The position numbers were made by a program, and so were the translations under genes. The notes beneath the pieces are model-generated. The model saw only the letters and a program-made list of their open reading frames with translations. It did no database searches and was not told the origin of the DNA. Shown here one piece after another: positions 53,269-62,291 of a stretch of 64,000 nt of DNA; position 1 is the stretch's first letter, and every line of letters begins with the position of its first letter. Source of the DNA: Methylobacterium tardum (GTDB taxonomy: Bacteria > Pseudomonadota > Alphaproteobacteria > Rhizobiales > Beijerinckiaceae); the NCBI RefSeq assembly GCF_023546765.1, contig NZ_CP097484.1, positions 1,892,001 through 1,956,000 on the forward strand, read 5' to 3'.

Positions 53269-54383
53269 GTGCCGGAATGTGTGCTCATTACCGGGGGTGC
53301 CGGCTTCATCGGCCGTCACCTCTCCGCCGAACTGCTGCGTCGCGGCTACCGTGTGCGCGTACTCGACAGCCTGATTGAGCAGGTCCATGGCGCCGACACG
53401 GGCGGCGCCGGGGGCTGCCTCGGGAGGTCGAGTTCCAGCGCGGCGACGTCCGCGACGGCGAGGCGGTGCGCCGCGCCCTGCGCGGGATCGACCGGGTCGT
53501 GCACCTCGCCGCCGAGGTCGGCGTCGGCCAGAGCATGTACGCGGTCGAGCGCTACGTCTCGGTCAACGATTGCGGGACGGCGGTGCTGTTCCAGCAACTC
53601 ATCGAAGCGCCGGTGAAGCGCGTGGTCGTGGCCTCGTCCATGAGCATCTACGGCGAGGGGCTCTACCGCACCTCCGACGGCGGAACCGCCGAGGAGGTGG
53701 TGCGCCGCCCGCGCCGGCCCGGCGAGCCCTGGGACCCCCTCGACGCGCACGGGCAGCCCATGCGTCCGATCCCGACGCCGGAATCGAAGCGGCCGGCCCT
53801 GGCCTCCGTGTACGCCCTGACCAAGTACACGCAGGAGCGCCTGACGCTGACGCTCGCCCCCGCCTACGGGATGGAGGGCGTGGCGCTGCGGCTGTGGAAC
53901 GCCTACGGGCCGGGGCAGGCGCTGTCGAACCCCTATACCGGCGTGCTGGCGATCTTCGCGGCCCGCCTGCACAACGGCCAGCCGCCGATGATCTTCGAGG
54001 ACGGCGAGCAGCGGCGCGACTTCGTCCACGTGGAGGACGTCGCCCAGGCCTTCGCGCTGGCCCTGGAGCATCCCGCCGCCGCCGGACAGGTCTACAACGT
54101 CGGGAGCGGCCAGGACCGGACGGTCCGCGAGGTCGCCCGGCTGCTCGCCCGCGCCATGGGCCGGGAGGGCACCGAGCCGGAACTGGCCGGCCAGGCGCGG
54201 CTCGGCGACATCCGCCACTGCATCGCCGATATCGGCAAGATCCAGCGCGAACTCGGCTACGCGCCGCGCCGCGACTTCGAGGAGGGGCTCGCCGAACTCG
54301 CCGCCTGGGTGGCCGAGCAGCAGGCCATCGACCGCGTCGCGGAGGCGCGGCGCGAACTCGAAGCACGCGGTCTCGTCGCGTGA
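53269..54383 (+). pseudogene. NAD-dependent nucleotide-sugar epimerase/dehydratase, frameshifted
   Basis: An extended SDR. Frame one holds the NAD motif VLITGGAGFIGRHLSAELLR and ends after EQVHGADTG; the second frame holds GIDRVVHLAAEVGVGQSMY, ASSMSIYGEGLYRT, the catalytic YALTKYTQE, GVALRLWNAYGPGQ and EDGEQRRDFVHVEDVAQAF. One missing G in the G5 run at 53410-53414 reunites them into a 371-residue protein. Start is GTG at 53269 (GTG 53281 alternative). The C-terminus overlaps the next gene by four bases. Product could be a 4,6-dehydratase or C4-epimerase of an NDP-hexose. Confidence 0.82.
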
Positions 54384-55444
54384 GCGGGCGGCCGATCCTC
54401 GTCACCGGCGGCGCCGGGTTCATCGGCGCCAACCTGTCCGACAGCCTCGCGGCCGACGGCCACGCCGTGATCGTCTACGACGCCCTCTCGCGGCCCGGCG
54501 TCGCGGCCAACCTCGACTGGCTGCGGCAGCGCCACGGCAGCCGGATCACCCCGGTCGTCGCCGACATCCGGGACGATCAGGAGCTCGCTCGCGCCGTGGC
54601 CGAGGCCGGGGCGGTGTTCCACTTCGCCGCCCAGGTCGCCGTGACCACGAGCCTCGTCGCCCCCCGGGCCGACATGGAGATCAACCTCCTCGGCACCGTG
54701 AACCTGCTGGAGGCCGTGCGCAGCCTGACGCGGCCGGTGCCGGTGCTCTACGCCTCGACCAACAAGGTCTACGGCGACCTGCCGGACATCGCCCTCGAGG
54801 CGATCGGCGACGCCTACCTGCCGGCCGATGCCGGCCTGCGCGCCCGCGGCATCGGCGAGGACCGGCCCCTCGACTTCCACACCCCCTACGGCTGCTCCAA
54901 GGGCGCGGCCGACCAGTACGTCCTCGACTACGCGCGGAGCTTCGGCCTCCCGGCGGCGGTGATGCGGATGAGCTGCATCTACGGCCCGCGCCAGATGGGC
55001 AACGAGGACCAGGGCTGGGTCGCCCACTTCCTGATCCGCGCGCTCGCGGGCGAGGCGGTCACGCTCTACGGCGACGGGCGGCAGGTGCGCGACATCCTGC
55101 ACGTGCGCGACGTGGTGGCGGCCTACCGGGCGGCGCTCGCCCGCATCGGCGACGCGGCCGGCCACGCCTTCAACATCGGCGGCGGGCCCGGCAACGCCGT
55201 GAGCCTGCTGCAGCTCCTCGATCATGTCGGCGCCCTGCTGGGGCGCCCGGTGGAGCGGAGCTTCCAGGCCTGGCGCCCGGGCGACCAGCGCTACTACGTC
55301 TCCGACACGCGCCGGGCCGTCGCGCGGCTCGGGCTCGAACCCTTCACGGGCTGGCGCGACGGGGTCGCCGACCTCGCCGGCTGGCTGACCGCCGCGCGCG
55401 CGCAGCCGGGCGCCGCCGCGCCGATCGCGGGAGCCGCCGCATGA
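54380..55444 (+). CDS. NAD-dependent epimerase, CDP-paratose/tyvelose 2-epimerase-like
   Basis: A 354-residue extended SDR. GTG start overlaps the preceding stop. NAD motif ILVTGGAGFIGANLSDSLAA (6-25), FHFAAQVAVTTSLVAPRADM, YASTNKVYGDLPDIALE, the catalytic Tyr-Lys in TPYGCSKGAADQYVLDYARS and MRMSCIYGPRQMGNEDQGWV. The S-T-N-K-V-Y-G and GNEDQGWVAHF strings are characteristic of CDP-tyvelose 2-epimerases (RfbE-like), so a deoxyhexose donor is plausible. Ten bases separate it from the radical SAM gene. Confidence 0.88.
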   Translation: MSGRPILVTGGAGFIGANLSDSLAADGHAVIVYDALSRPGVAANLDWLRQRHGSRITPVVADIRDDQELARAVAEAGAVFHFAAQVAVTTSLVAPRADMEINLLGTVNLLEAVRSLTRPVPVLYASTNKVYGDLPDIALEAIGDAYLPADAGLRARGIGEDRPLDFHTPYGCSKGAADQYVLDYARSFGLPAAVMRMSCIYGPRQMGNEDQGWVAHFLIRALAGEAVTLYGDGRQVRDILHVRDVVAAYRAALARIGDAAGHAFNIGGGPGNAVSLLQLLDHVGALLGRPVERSFQAWRPGDQRYYVSDTRRAVARLGLEPFTGWRDGVADLAGWLTAARAQPGAAAPIAGAAA

Positions 55445-55454
55445 AGGTCGCTCC

Positions 55455-56762
55455 ATGAAAGTCGCCCTCGTCAACCCGCCCTGGGACTACCGCAACAGCA
55501 TCTATTTCGGGTGCCGCGAGCCGCACCTGCCCCTGGAACTCGCCTACGCGGCCGCGCTGCTCGCCGCCAACGGGCACGAGACGCTGCTGGTCGACGCGCA
55601 TCTGGAAGGCCTCGACGCCGGGACCGCCGCCGACCGGGTGGCGGCCTTCGCGCCGGCCATGACCGTGGTGACGACGGCGCCGACCTACCTGTTCTGGCGC
55701 TGCGCCCCGCCGGAGCTGCGGGTGCCGCGGGCCTTCCTCGACACCCTGGCGGGCCGGGGCGGGGTCACCGTGGCGGTCGGCCCCCACGGTTCCGCCACCC
55801 CGCGGCCGGCCCTCGACAAGCTCGGCTGCGACATCGTCGTGCGCGGCGAGTGCGAGGAGGTCGTCGCGCGGCTCGCCGGCCTGCCCGACCTGCGTCCGGA
55901 GACCCTGCGGGCCGTGCCCGCCCTCGCCTTCCGCGACGGCGAGGCTGCCGTCGTGACCGGCCCGCCCCATGCCGGCCGCTTCACCGATCTGTCGGCCCTG
56001 CGCTGGCCGGATCACTGGATCGCCCGGCACCGCCACCACCACCACCGGTTCGAGGCCGCGCCGGACGGCCCGGGCGCGGAGGTCGAGGCCTCCCGCGGCT
56101 GCCCCTACACCTGCTCGTTCTGCGCCAAGATCGACTTCCGCGACGCCTACCGGCGCCGGGATCTCGGCCTCGTCCTCGGCGAGATCGACGGGCTGATCGC
56201 GCAGGGCGTCACCTACGTCTACTTCGTCGACGAGATCTTCCTGCCGCAGAAGCCGCTTCTGGAGGCCCTCGTCGCCCGGGACATCCGCTTCGGGATCCAG
56301 ACCCGGATCGACCTGTGGAAGCCCGATATGCTCGACCTCCTCGGGGCGGCGGGCTGCGTGTCGATCGAGGCCGGGATCGAGAGCCTGACGGAGGAAGGCC
56401 GCGCCGCCCTCGACAAGCGCTGCCGCGCCTCGACCGACGATCTCGCCGAGCGCCTGATCCACGCCCGCCGCTCGGTGCCGTTCGTGCAGGCGAACCTCAT
56501 CGCCGTGGCGGGGGACGACCCCGACCTCGTGGCGACGTGGCGCGACCGCCTGCGCGGCCAGGGCGTCTGGGCGAACGATCCCGTGCCGCTCTACCCCTAT
56601 CCCAGTTCCCCCGATTACCGGCGGCTCTGGGGCGAGCCCGACGACCGGGCCTGGGAGCGGGCGCACGCCCATTATCTCGGCCAGTTCACGCAGTTCAGCG
56701 ACATCCAGGACGAGCGCCCCCTGCCCCTGCCCGAGCTGGAGGCCGCATGCGGGTGCTGCTGA
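55455..56762 (+). CDS. B12-binding domain radical SAM protein (TIGR04295-like)
   Basis: A 435-residue class B-type radical SAM enzyme. The N-terminal cobalamin-binding Rossmann domain is at about 1-140 (MKVALVNPPWDYRNSIYFGC, YAAALLAANGHETLLVDAHL, VAVGPHGSATP). The radical SAM core follows with the cluster motif CPYTCSFC (Cys near 216, 220, 223), YVYFVDEIFLPQKPLLEAL, GIQTRIDLW and CVSIEAGIESLTEEGR. Such enzymes methylate unactivated carbons or phosphinates, or rearrange sugar carbons. From memory this subfamily (TIGR04295) is described in a conserved Rhizobiales oligosaccharide-type gene cassette, which fits the neighbours. The stop overlaps the next glycosyltransferase gene by 16 bases. Confidence 0.87.
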   Translation: MKVALVNPPWDYRNSIYFGCREPHLPLELAYAAALLAANGHETLLVDAHLEGLDAGTAADRVAAFAPAMTVVTTAPTYLFWRCAPPELRVPRAFLDTLAGRGGVTVAVGPHGSATPRPALDKLGCDIVVRGECEEVVARLAGLPDLRPETLRAVPALAFRDGEAAVVTGPPHAGRFTDLSALRWPDHWIARHRHHHHRFEAAPDGPGAEVEASRGCPYTCSFCAKIDFRDAYRRRDLGLVLGEIDGLIAQGVTYVYFVDEIFLPQKPLLEALVARDIRFGIQTRIDLWKPDMLDLLGAAGCVSIEAGIESLTEEGRAALDKRCRASTDDLAERLIHARRSVPFVQANLIAVAGDDPDLVATWRDRLRGQGVWANDPVPLYPYPSSPDYRRLWGEPDDRAWERAHAHYLGQFTQFSDIQDERPLPLPELEAACGCC

Positions 56763-57882
56763 ACCAGGTCCGGGAGACGGCGCCGCACGTCCTGATGAGC
56801 GCGGATGCGGTGGGCGGCGTCTGGCAGTACAGCCTCGACCTCGCGTCCGGCCTGGTCCGGCGGGGCTTGGCCGTGACCGTCGCGGTCCTGGGCCCCGCGC
56901 CGTCCGAGGCGCGGATCGCCGCGGCCGAGCGCGCGACGGGCGCGCGGATCGTCGCCACCGACCTGGCCCTCGACTGGACCGCCGACACGCCCGAGGCCGT
57001 GCTGGACGCCGCGCGGGCGCTCGCCGGGCTCGCCCGGACGCTGGGCGCCGATCTCGTGCACCTGCACAGCCCCGCCCTGGCGCTCGCGGATTTCCCTGTG
57101 CCGGTGGCGGCCGTGTGCCATTCCTGCGTGGCGACGTGGTGGGATGCCGTCGAGACCGGGCCGCTGCCGGCCGACCTCGCCTGGCGCCACGACCTCACCG
57201 TCCGGGGCTGCCGCGCCGCCGACGCCCTCCTCGCCCCCACCACCGGGCGCACGCGCTCGCGACCGCCCGGGTCTGCGACCTCGCGCGGCTACCCGTGGTG
57301 GTCCGCAACGGGCGCGCGCCGAGCGGCGTGCCGCCCCGGGCGGCCGCGCCCGTCGCCTTCACGGCCGGCCGCCTCTGGGACCGGGCGAAGAACGCCGCCG
57401 CCCTGGACCGCGTCGCCGCACGCCTGTCGGTGCCGCTGCGCGCCGCCGGCGCCCTGGACGGGCCGAACGGTGCGCGGGGCGAGACGCGCCACCTGCATCG
57501 TCTCGGGCGGCTCGGCGACGCGGGGATCGCCGCGGAACTCGCCGGCCGACCGGTCTTCATCTCGCTCGCCCGCTACGAGCCGTTCGGCCTCGCCGTGCTG
57601 GAGGCCGCCGCTTCGGGCTGCGCCCTGGTCCTGTCGGATATCCCGAGCTTCCGCGAGCTGTGGGACGGGGTGGCGGCCTTCGTGGGCGCGGACGACGATG
57701 CCGCCGCGGCCGAGGCCGTGCAGGGCTTCCTGGACGATCCCGTCCGGCGCGAAGCCGCCGGCGCGGCCGCTGCACAGCGCGCCGGCCGCTACGGAGCCGA
57801 CGCCATGACCGAGGGCGTGCTCGGCGTGCTGCACGGCCTCCTCGCCGGGGCGCCGGCGCGGCTCGGCGGAGCCGCCGCATGA
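56747..57882 (+). pseudogene. Glycosyltransferase, GT4-like, frameshifted
   Basis: GT-B fold transferase. Frame one: MRVLLNQVRETAPHVLMSAD, AVGGVWQYSLDLASGLVRRG, HLHSPALALADFPVPVAAVC, HSCVATWWDAV, CRAADALLAPTTG. The second frame continues LPVVVRNGRAPSG, AFTAGRLWDRAKNAAALDRV, PVFISLARYEPFGLAVLEAA (the E-x7-E donor-sugar motif) and GCALVLSDIPSFRELW. The break is at GGG 57245-57247, where one missing base gives a 378-residue protein. It starts inside the radical SAM gene and ends overlapping the next transferase by four bases. Probable sequencing deletion. Confidence 0.83.
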
Positions 57883-59003
57883 GGATCGCCTACTTCACCC
57901 ACTCGCTGGCTTCGTGCTGGAATCACGGCAACGCCCATTTCCTGCGCGGCGTCCTGCGCGCGCTGATGGCGCGCGGCCACGATGTCGCCGCCTACGAGCC
58001 GGAGGGCGCCTGGAGCCTCGAGAACCTCGTGCGCGATCACGGCGATGCCGGCCTCGACGCCTACCGGGCGGCCTATCCGGAGCTCGCCTCCGCGCGCTAC
58101 GCGGCGGTCGATGCCGTGGTCGAACGCGTGGCGGATTGTGACCTCGTCTTGGTCCACGAATGGAGCGATCCGGCCCTGGTCGCGGCCCTGGGCGCCGCCC
58201 GGCGCCGCGGCGCGCGCTACACGCTCCTGTTCCACGACACGCACCACCGGGCGGTGAGCGCCCCGGCGGAGATGGAGCGCTTCGATCTTTCCGGCTACGA
58301 CGGCGTGCTGGCCTTCGGGGAGACCCTGGCCGCCGTCTACCGGGCGAAAGGCTGGGGGCGCCGCGTCTTCGTCTGGCACGAGGCCGCCGACACCCGCCTG
58401 TTCCATCCGCCCGCCGAGGAAGGCGCGCGCGCCGGGCTCGTCTGGATCGGCAATTGGGGCGACGACGAGCGCAGCGCGGAACTCGAGACCTACCTGTTCC
58501 GCCCGGCCGCCCAGGTCGGGCTGCCCCTCGACATCTACGGCGTGCGCTACCCCGAGGCGGCGCTCGCGACCCTGAGGCGCACCGGCGCCCGCTATCACGG
58601 CTGGGCGGCGAACGCCGCGGCGCCGGGTTTGTTCGCCCGGCATCTCGCCACAATCCACGTGCCGCGGCGCTTCTACGTGGAGCGCCTGCCCGGCATTCCG
58701 ACGATCCGCGTGTTCGAGGCGCTCGCCTGCGGCATCCCCCTGGTCTGCGCCCCCTGGGACGACGCGGAAGACCTGTTCCGGCCGGGCCGGGACTACCTCG
58801 TGGCCCGCACCGGCGCCGAGATGGAAAGCCACCTGCGCGCCCTGCAGGCGGATGCCGGCCTGCGGGCGGCGCTCGCGGCTTCCGGCCTCGCCACGATCCG
58901 GGCGCGCCACACCTGCGCGCACCGGGCCGAGGAACTGCTCGGCATCGCCGAGAGTCTTGCCGGAGGCCTGCGAGCGCCCGTCACCCTGGAGGCCACCGCA
59001 TGA
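57879..59003 (+). CDS. CgeB-like glycosyltransferase 1
   Basis: A 374-residue GT-B-type protein: MRIAYFTHSLASCWNHGNAH, HFLRGVLRALMARGHDVAAY, LVLVHEWSDPALVAALG, LLFHDTHHRAVSAP, VFVWHEAADTRLFHP, LVWIGNWGDDERSAELE and the C-terminal donor motif PTIRVFEALACGIPLVCAPW. These match the CgeB/glycosyl-transferase-1-like family found in surface-glycan loci. Both ends overlap neighbours by four bases. It is homologous to the two genes that follow; acceptor and donor are unknown. Confidence 0.85.
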   Translation: MRIAYFTHSLASCWNHGNAHFLRGVLRALMARGHDVAAYEPEGAWSLENLVRDHGDAGLDAYRAAYPELASARYAAVDAVVERVADCDLVLVHEWSDPALVAALGAARRRGARYTLLFHDTHHRAVSAPAEMERFDLSGYDGVLAFGETLAAVYRAKGWGRRVFVWHEAADTRLFHPPAEEGARAGLVWIGNWGDDERSAELETYLFRPAAQVGLPLDIYGVRYPEAALATLRRTGARYHGWAANAAAPGLFARHLATIHVPRRFYVERLPGIPTIRVFEALACGIPLVCAPWDDAEDLFRPGRDYLVARTGAEMESHLRALQADAGLRAALAASGLATIRARHTCAHRAEELLGIAESLAGGLRAPVTLEATA

Positions 59004-60112
59004 AGATCGCCTTCTACGGCTCCTCCCTGCTGTCGTCCTACTGGAACGGCGCCGCGACTTATTACCGGGGCATGCTCAGCGCCCTGGCGCAGCACGGCCA
59101 CACGATCACCTTCTACGAGCCGGACGCCTTCGACCGGCAGCAGCACCGGGACATCGAGCCGCCGCCCTACGCGGCGGTGACAGTCTATCCGGCGACGATC
59201 GAGGCGGCGCGCGCGGTCATCGCCGAGGCGGCGCAGGCCGACGTGGTGGTGAAGGCGAGCGGCGTCGGGGTGTTCGACGATGAACTGCTCCACGGCGTGA
59301 TCGCCGCATCCCGTCCCGAGGCGGTGCGGATCTTCTGGGACGTCGACGCCCCGGCGACGCTCGCCGAGATGCGCGCCGACCCCGACCATGCGCTCCGCCG
59401 CGCCCTGCCCGACCTCGACCTCGTGCTCACCTACGGAGGCGGCCCGCCGGTTGTCACGGCCTACGAGGGCTTCGGCGCCCGGGCCTGCATCCCGATCTAC
59501 AACGCCCTGGACCCGGACACCCATTTCCCGGTTCCGCCGGAGCCGCGCTTCGCGGCCGATCTCGCCTTCCTGGGCAACCGCCTGCCCGACCGCGAGGCCC
59601 GCGTCGAGAAGTTCTTCCTCGCCGCCGCGGCGCGCCTGCCTGAGCGGTCCTTCCTGATCGGCGGCAACGGCTGGGAGAGCCGCGGCCTGCCGCTGAACGT
59701 CCGGCATCTCGGGCACGTCTACACGCGCGAGCACAACGCCTTCAACACGACGCCCTTGGCCGTCCTGAACATCGCCCGCGACAGCATGGCGGCGGTGGGC
59801 TTCTCCCCCGCCACCCGCGTCTTCGAGGCGGCGGGCGCCGGCGCCTGCCTGATCACCGATGCCTGGGAGGGCCTCGGCCTGTTCCTCGACGACGGGAGCG
59901 AGGTGCTGGTCGCCCGGGACGGGCGGGACGTCGCCGACCACATCGCCGCCCTGACCCCGGAGCGCGCCCGCGCCATCGGCGAGGCCGCGCGTCGCCGTAT
60001 CACGGCCGAGCACACCTATGCGCGCCGGGCCGTCGAGGTCGACGCGATCCTGCGAGCCGAGGCGGCCCGCAAGGCGGAGGCCGTGGGCGCGGCCCGGCGG
60101 AGCGTCGCGTGA
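59000..60112 (+). CDS. CgeB-like glycosyltransferase 2
   Basis: A 370-residue GT-B-type protein: MKIAFYGSSLLSSYWNGAAT, YYRGMLSALAQHGHTITFYE, VVVKASGVGVFDDELLHGV, RIFWDVDAPATLAEMRAD, LAFLGNRLPDREARVEKFF, and SPATRVFEAAGAGACLITDA at the donor site. Domain layout equals the flanking paralogues, indicating local duplication with divergence. Start ATG and stop overlap neighbours by four bases. Confidence 0.85.
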   Translation: MKIAFYGSSLLSSYWNGAATYYRGMLSALAQHGHTITFYEPDAFDRQQHRDIEPPPYAAVTVYPATIEAARAVIAEAAQADVVVKASGVGVFDDELLHGVIAASRPEAVRIFWDVDAPATLAEMRADPDHALRRALPDLDLVLTYGGGPPVVTAYEGFGARACIPIYNALDPDTHFPVPPEPRFAADLAFLGNRLPDREARVEKFFLAAAARLPERSFLIGGNGWESRGLPLNVRHLGHVYTREHNAFNTTPLAVLNIARDSMAAVGFSPATRVFEAAGAGACLITDAWEGLGLFLDDGSEVLVARDGRDVADHIAALTPERARAIGEAARRRITAEHTYARRAVEVDAILRAEAARKAEAVGAARRSVA

Positions 60113-61242
60113 GCGCGGCCCCGCAGGCCCCGCTGCGCCTCGTCGTCCTGGGCTTGAGCCTGTCCTCGTCCTGGGGGAACGGGCACGCCACCACGTACCG
60201 GGCGCTGCTCAAGGCCTTCGCCGGCCGCGGCCACGACGTGCTGTTCCTGGAGCGCGACGTGCCCTGGTACGCCGCCCACCGCGACCTGGCCGAGCCCGGC
60301 TTCTGCGACCTCGCCCTCTACGCCGACCTCGACGGACTCGCGGAGCACCGCGGCGCGATCGCCGCGGCGGATGCCGTGATCGTCGGCTCCTACGTGCCCG
60401 ATGGCATCGCGGCCGGCGCGCGCGTGCTCGATTGGGCGTGGGGCGTCACCGCCTTCTACGACATCGACACGCCGGTGACCCTGGCGGCGCTGGAGACCGG
60501 CACCTGCGCGTATCTCGCGGCCGACCAGATCCGCGACTACGACCTCTACCTGTCGTTCACGGGCGGCCCGACCCTGCGGCGCCTGGAGCGGACCTACGGG
60601 GCACCGGCCGCCCGGGCCCTCTATTGCTCGGTCGATCCGGAGGCCTACCCGGCTCTCGACCGGCCGGCGCGCTACGATCTCAGCTATCTCGGGACCTACA
60701 GCCCGGACCGGCAGCCCGCCCTGGAGCGCCTGCTGATCGAGCCGGCCCGCCGCGCCCCGGAGCTGCGCTTCGCGGTGGCGGGTCCCCAATACCCGGCCGG
60801 CATCGACTGGCCCGCCAACGTCGAGCGGATCGAGCACCTGCCGCCGGACCGGCACCCCGACTTCTACGCGGCGAGCCGCTACACCCTGAACGTCACCCGC
60901 GCCGACATGGTCCGGGCCGGCTGGAGCCCGAGCGTGCGCCTGTTCGAGGCGGGGGCCTGCGGCACGCCGGTGATCTCCGATCGGTGGGACGGGCTCGAGA
61001 CGCTGCTCGTCCCGGAGCGCGAGATCCTGCTGCCGGAGGGGCCGGAGGAGGTCCTGTCCACCTTGCGCACGCGGTCCGAGGCGGAGCGGCGCCGCCTGGG
61101 TCAGGCGGCCCGCACGGCGATCCTCGCGCGGCACACGGCGGCCGCGCGCGCGGCGGATCTCGAACATGTCCTCGCGGAAGCGCGAACCCGGCGGGGCGCC
61201 GGCCGTCCGGCCGCGTCCGACCTCGCGGTCATCGGTCATTAG
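60109..61242 (+). CDS. CgeB-like glycosyltransferase 3
   Basis: A 377-residue GT-B-type protein starting at a GTG that overlaps the previous stop. Features: LVVLGLSLSSSWGNGHATTY, VTAFYDIDTPVTLAALETG (parallel to the IFWDVDAPAT of the previous gene), YDLSYLGTYSPDRQPALERL and SPSVRLFEAGACGTPVISDR. Closest in layout to transferase 2. The FYDIDTP/GGPTLRRLE pattern is what NCBI usually labels CgeB family protein. Confidence 0.85.
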   Translation: MSAAPQAPLRLVVLGLSLSSSWGNGHATTYRALLKAFAGRGHDVLFLERDVPWYAAHRDLAEPGFCDLALYADLDGLAEHRGAIAAADAVIVGSYVPDGIAAGARVLDWAWGVTAFYDIDTPVTLAALETGTCAYLAADQIRDYDLYLSFTGGPTLRRLERTYGAPAARALYCSVDPEAYPALDRPARYDLSYLGTYSPDRQPALERLLIEPARRAPELRFAVAGPQYPAGIDWPANVERIEHLPPDRHPDFYAASRYTLNVTRADMVRAGWSPSVRLFEAGACGTPVISDRWDGLETLLVPEREILLPEGPEEVLSTLRTRSEAERRRLGQAARTAILARHTAAARAADLEHVLAEARTRRGAGRPAASDLAVIGH

Positions 61243-61254
61243 GTACGCGGGAGA

Positions 61255-62264
61255 ATGATGGTGGCAAACGGGAGGGGTCTCCGAGTCCTCGTCGCCGGCG
61301 GCGCAGGGTTCATCGGCTCGCATCTGATCGACGCGCTCATCGGTGACGGGGCCCGCGTCACCTGCATCGACAGCCTGCTGACCGGGCGGCACGCGAATCT
61401 CGCGCATCTCGCCAACGAGCCGCGCCTCGACTTCGCCGAGGCGGACGTCACCGAGCCGCTGCCGCCGCTGCCGCGCTTCGACCGCGTGTTCAACCTCGCC
61501 TGCGCGGCCTCGCCGCCGCATTATCAGGCGGATCCGGTCCACACGATGATGACCAGCGTGCTCGGCACCGGCCGGCTCCTGGAACTCGCCCGGGACGCCG
61601 GCGCGCGCTTCCTCCAGGCCTCGACCAGCGAGGTCTACGGCGATCCGGAGCGGCACCCGCAGCAGGAATCCTACTGGGGCAACGTGAATCCCACGGGGCC
61701 GCGCGCCTGCTACGACGAGGGCAAGCGCTCCGCCGAGACCCTGACCTTCGATTTCGAGCGCCGCCACGGCCTCGACATCCGGGTCGCCCGCATCTTCAAC
61801 ACCTACGGGCCGCGGATGCGGGCCGATGACGGCCGCGTGGTCTCCAACGTGATCTGCCGGCGCTCGCGGGCGACGACATCACGGTCTACGGCAACGGCGA
61901 GCAGACCCGCTCCTTCTGCTACGTCAGCGATCTGGTCGGCGGTCTGCTGCGCCTGATGCGCGCCGAGACGCCCCTCGACGGCCCGGTCAACCTCGGCAAT
62001 CCCCGGGAGATGACCGTGGGCGAGCTGGTCGACCTCGTCGTGCGGATGACCGAAACCCCGTCCCGGATCGTGCGCCGGCCGCTGCCGGTGGACGATCCCC
62101 AGCGCCGCCGGCCCGACATCACCCGCGCCGAGACCCTGCTCGACTGGTCGCCCAAGGTGTCGCTCGAGGAAGGTCTGGAGGCGACGATCGCGTGGTTCTC
62201 CCGCGAGATCGCCCCGCGCCGGCCGCTGCCATCGATCGAGGAGCGCGCCTTTGTCGCCGGCTGA
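61255..62264 (+). pseudogene. UDP-glucuronate decarboxylase-like epimerase/dehydratase, frameshifted
   Basis: An extended SDR resembling UDP-xylose synthase. Frame one: LRVLVAGGAGFIGSHLIDAL, NLACAASPPHYQADPVHTMM, ASTSEVYGDPERHPQQESYW, ACYDEGKRSAETLTFDFERR (catalytic Tyr-Lys), ARIFNTYGPRMRADDGRVVS. The second frame continues LAGDDITVYGNGEQTRSFCY, LRLMRAETPLDGPVNLGNPR and the end LLDWSPKVSLEEGLEATIAW. One missing G at 61859-61860 restores a 336-residue protein of normal length. ATG at 61255 or 61258. It would provide UDP-xylose or a related pentosyl donor for the transferases. Confidence 0.85.
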
Positions 62265-62291
62265 ACCCCGCTTCCTGCGGCCGAGGCGCTG

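Noticed and set aside
53178..53378. 66-codon plus frame just before the first epimerase
   Set aside because: Overlaps the NAD-binding motif of the epimerase in another frame and shows no coding features.
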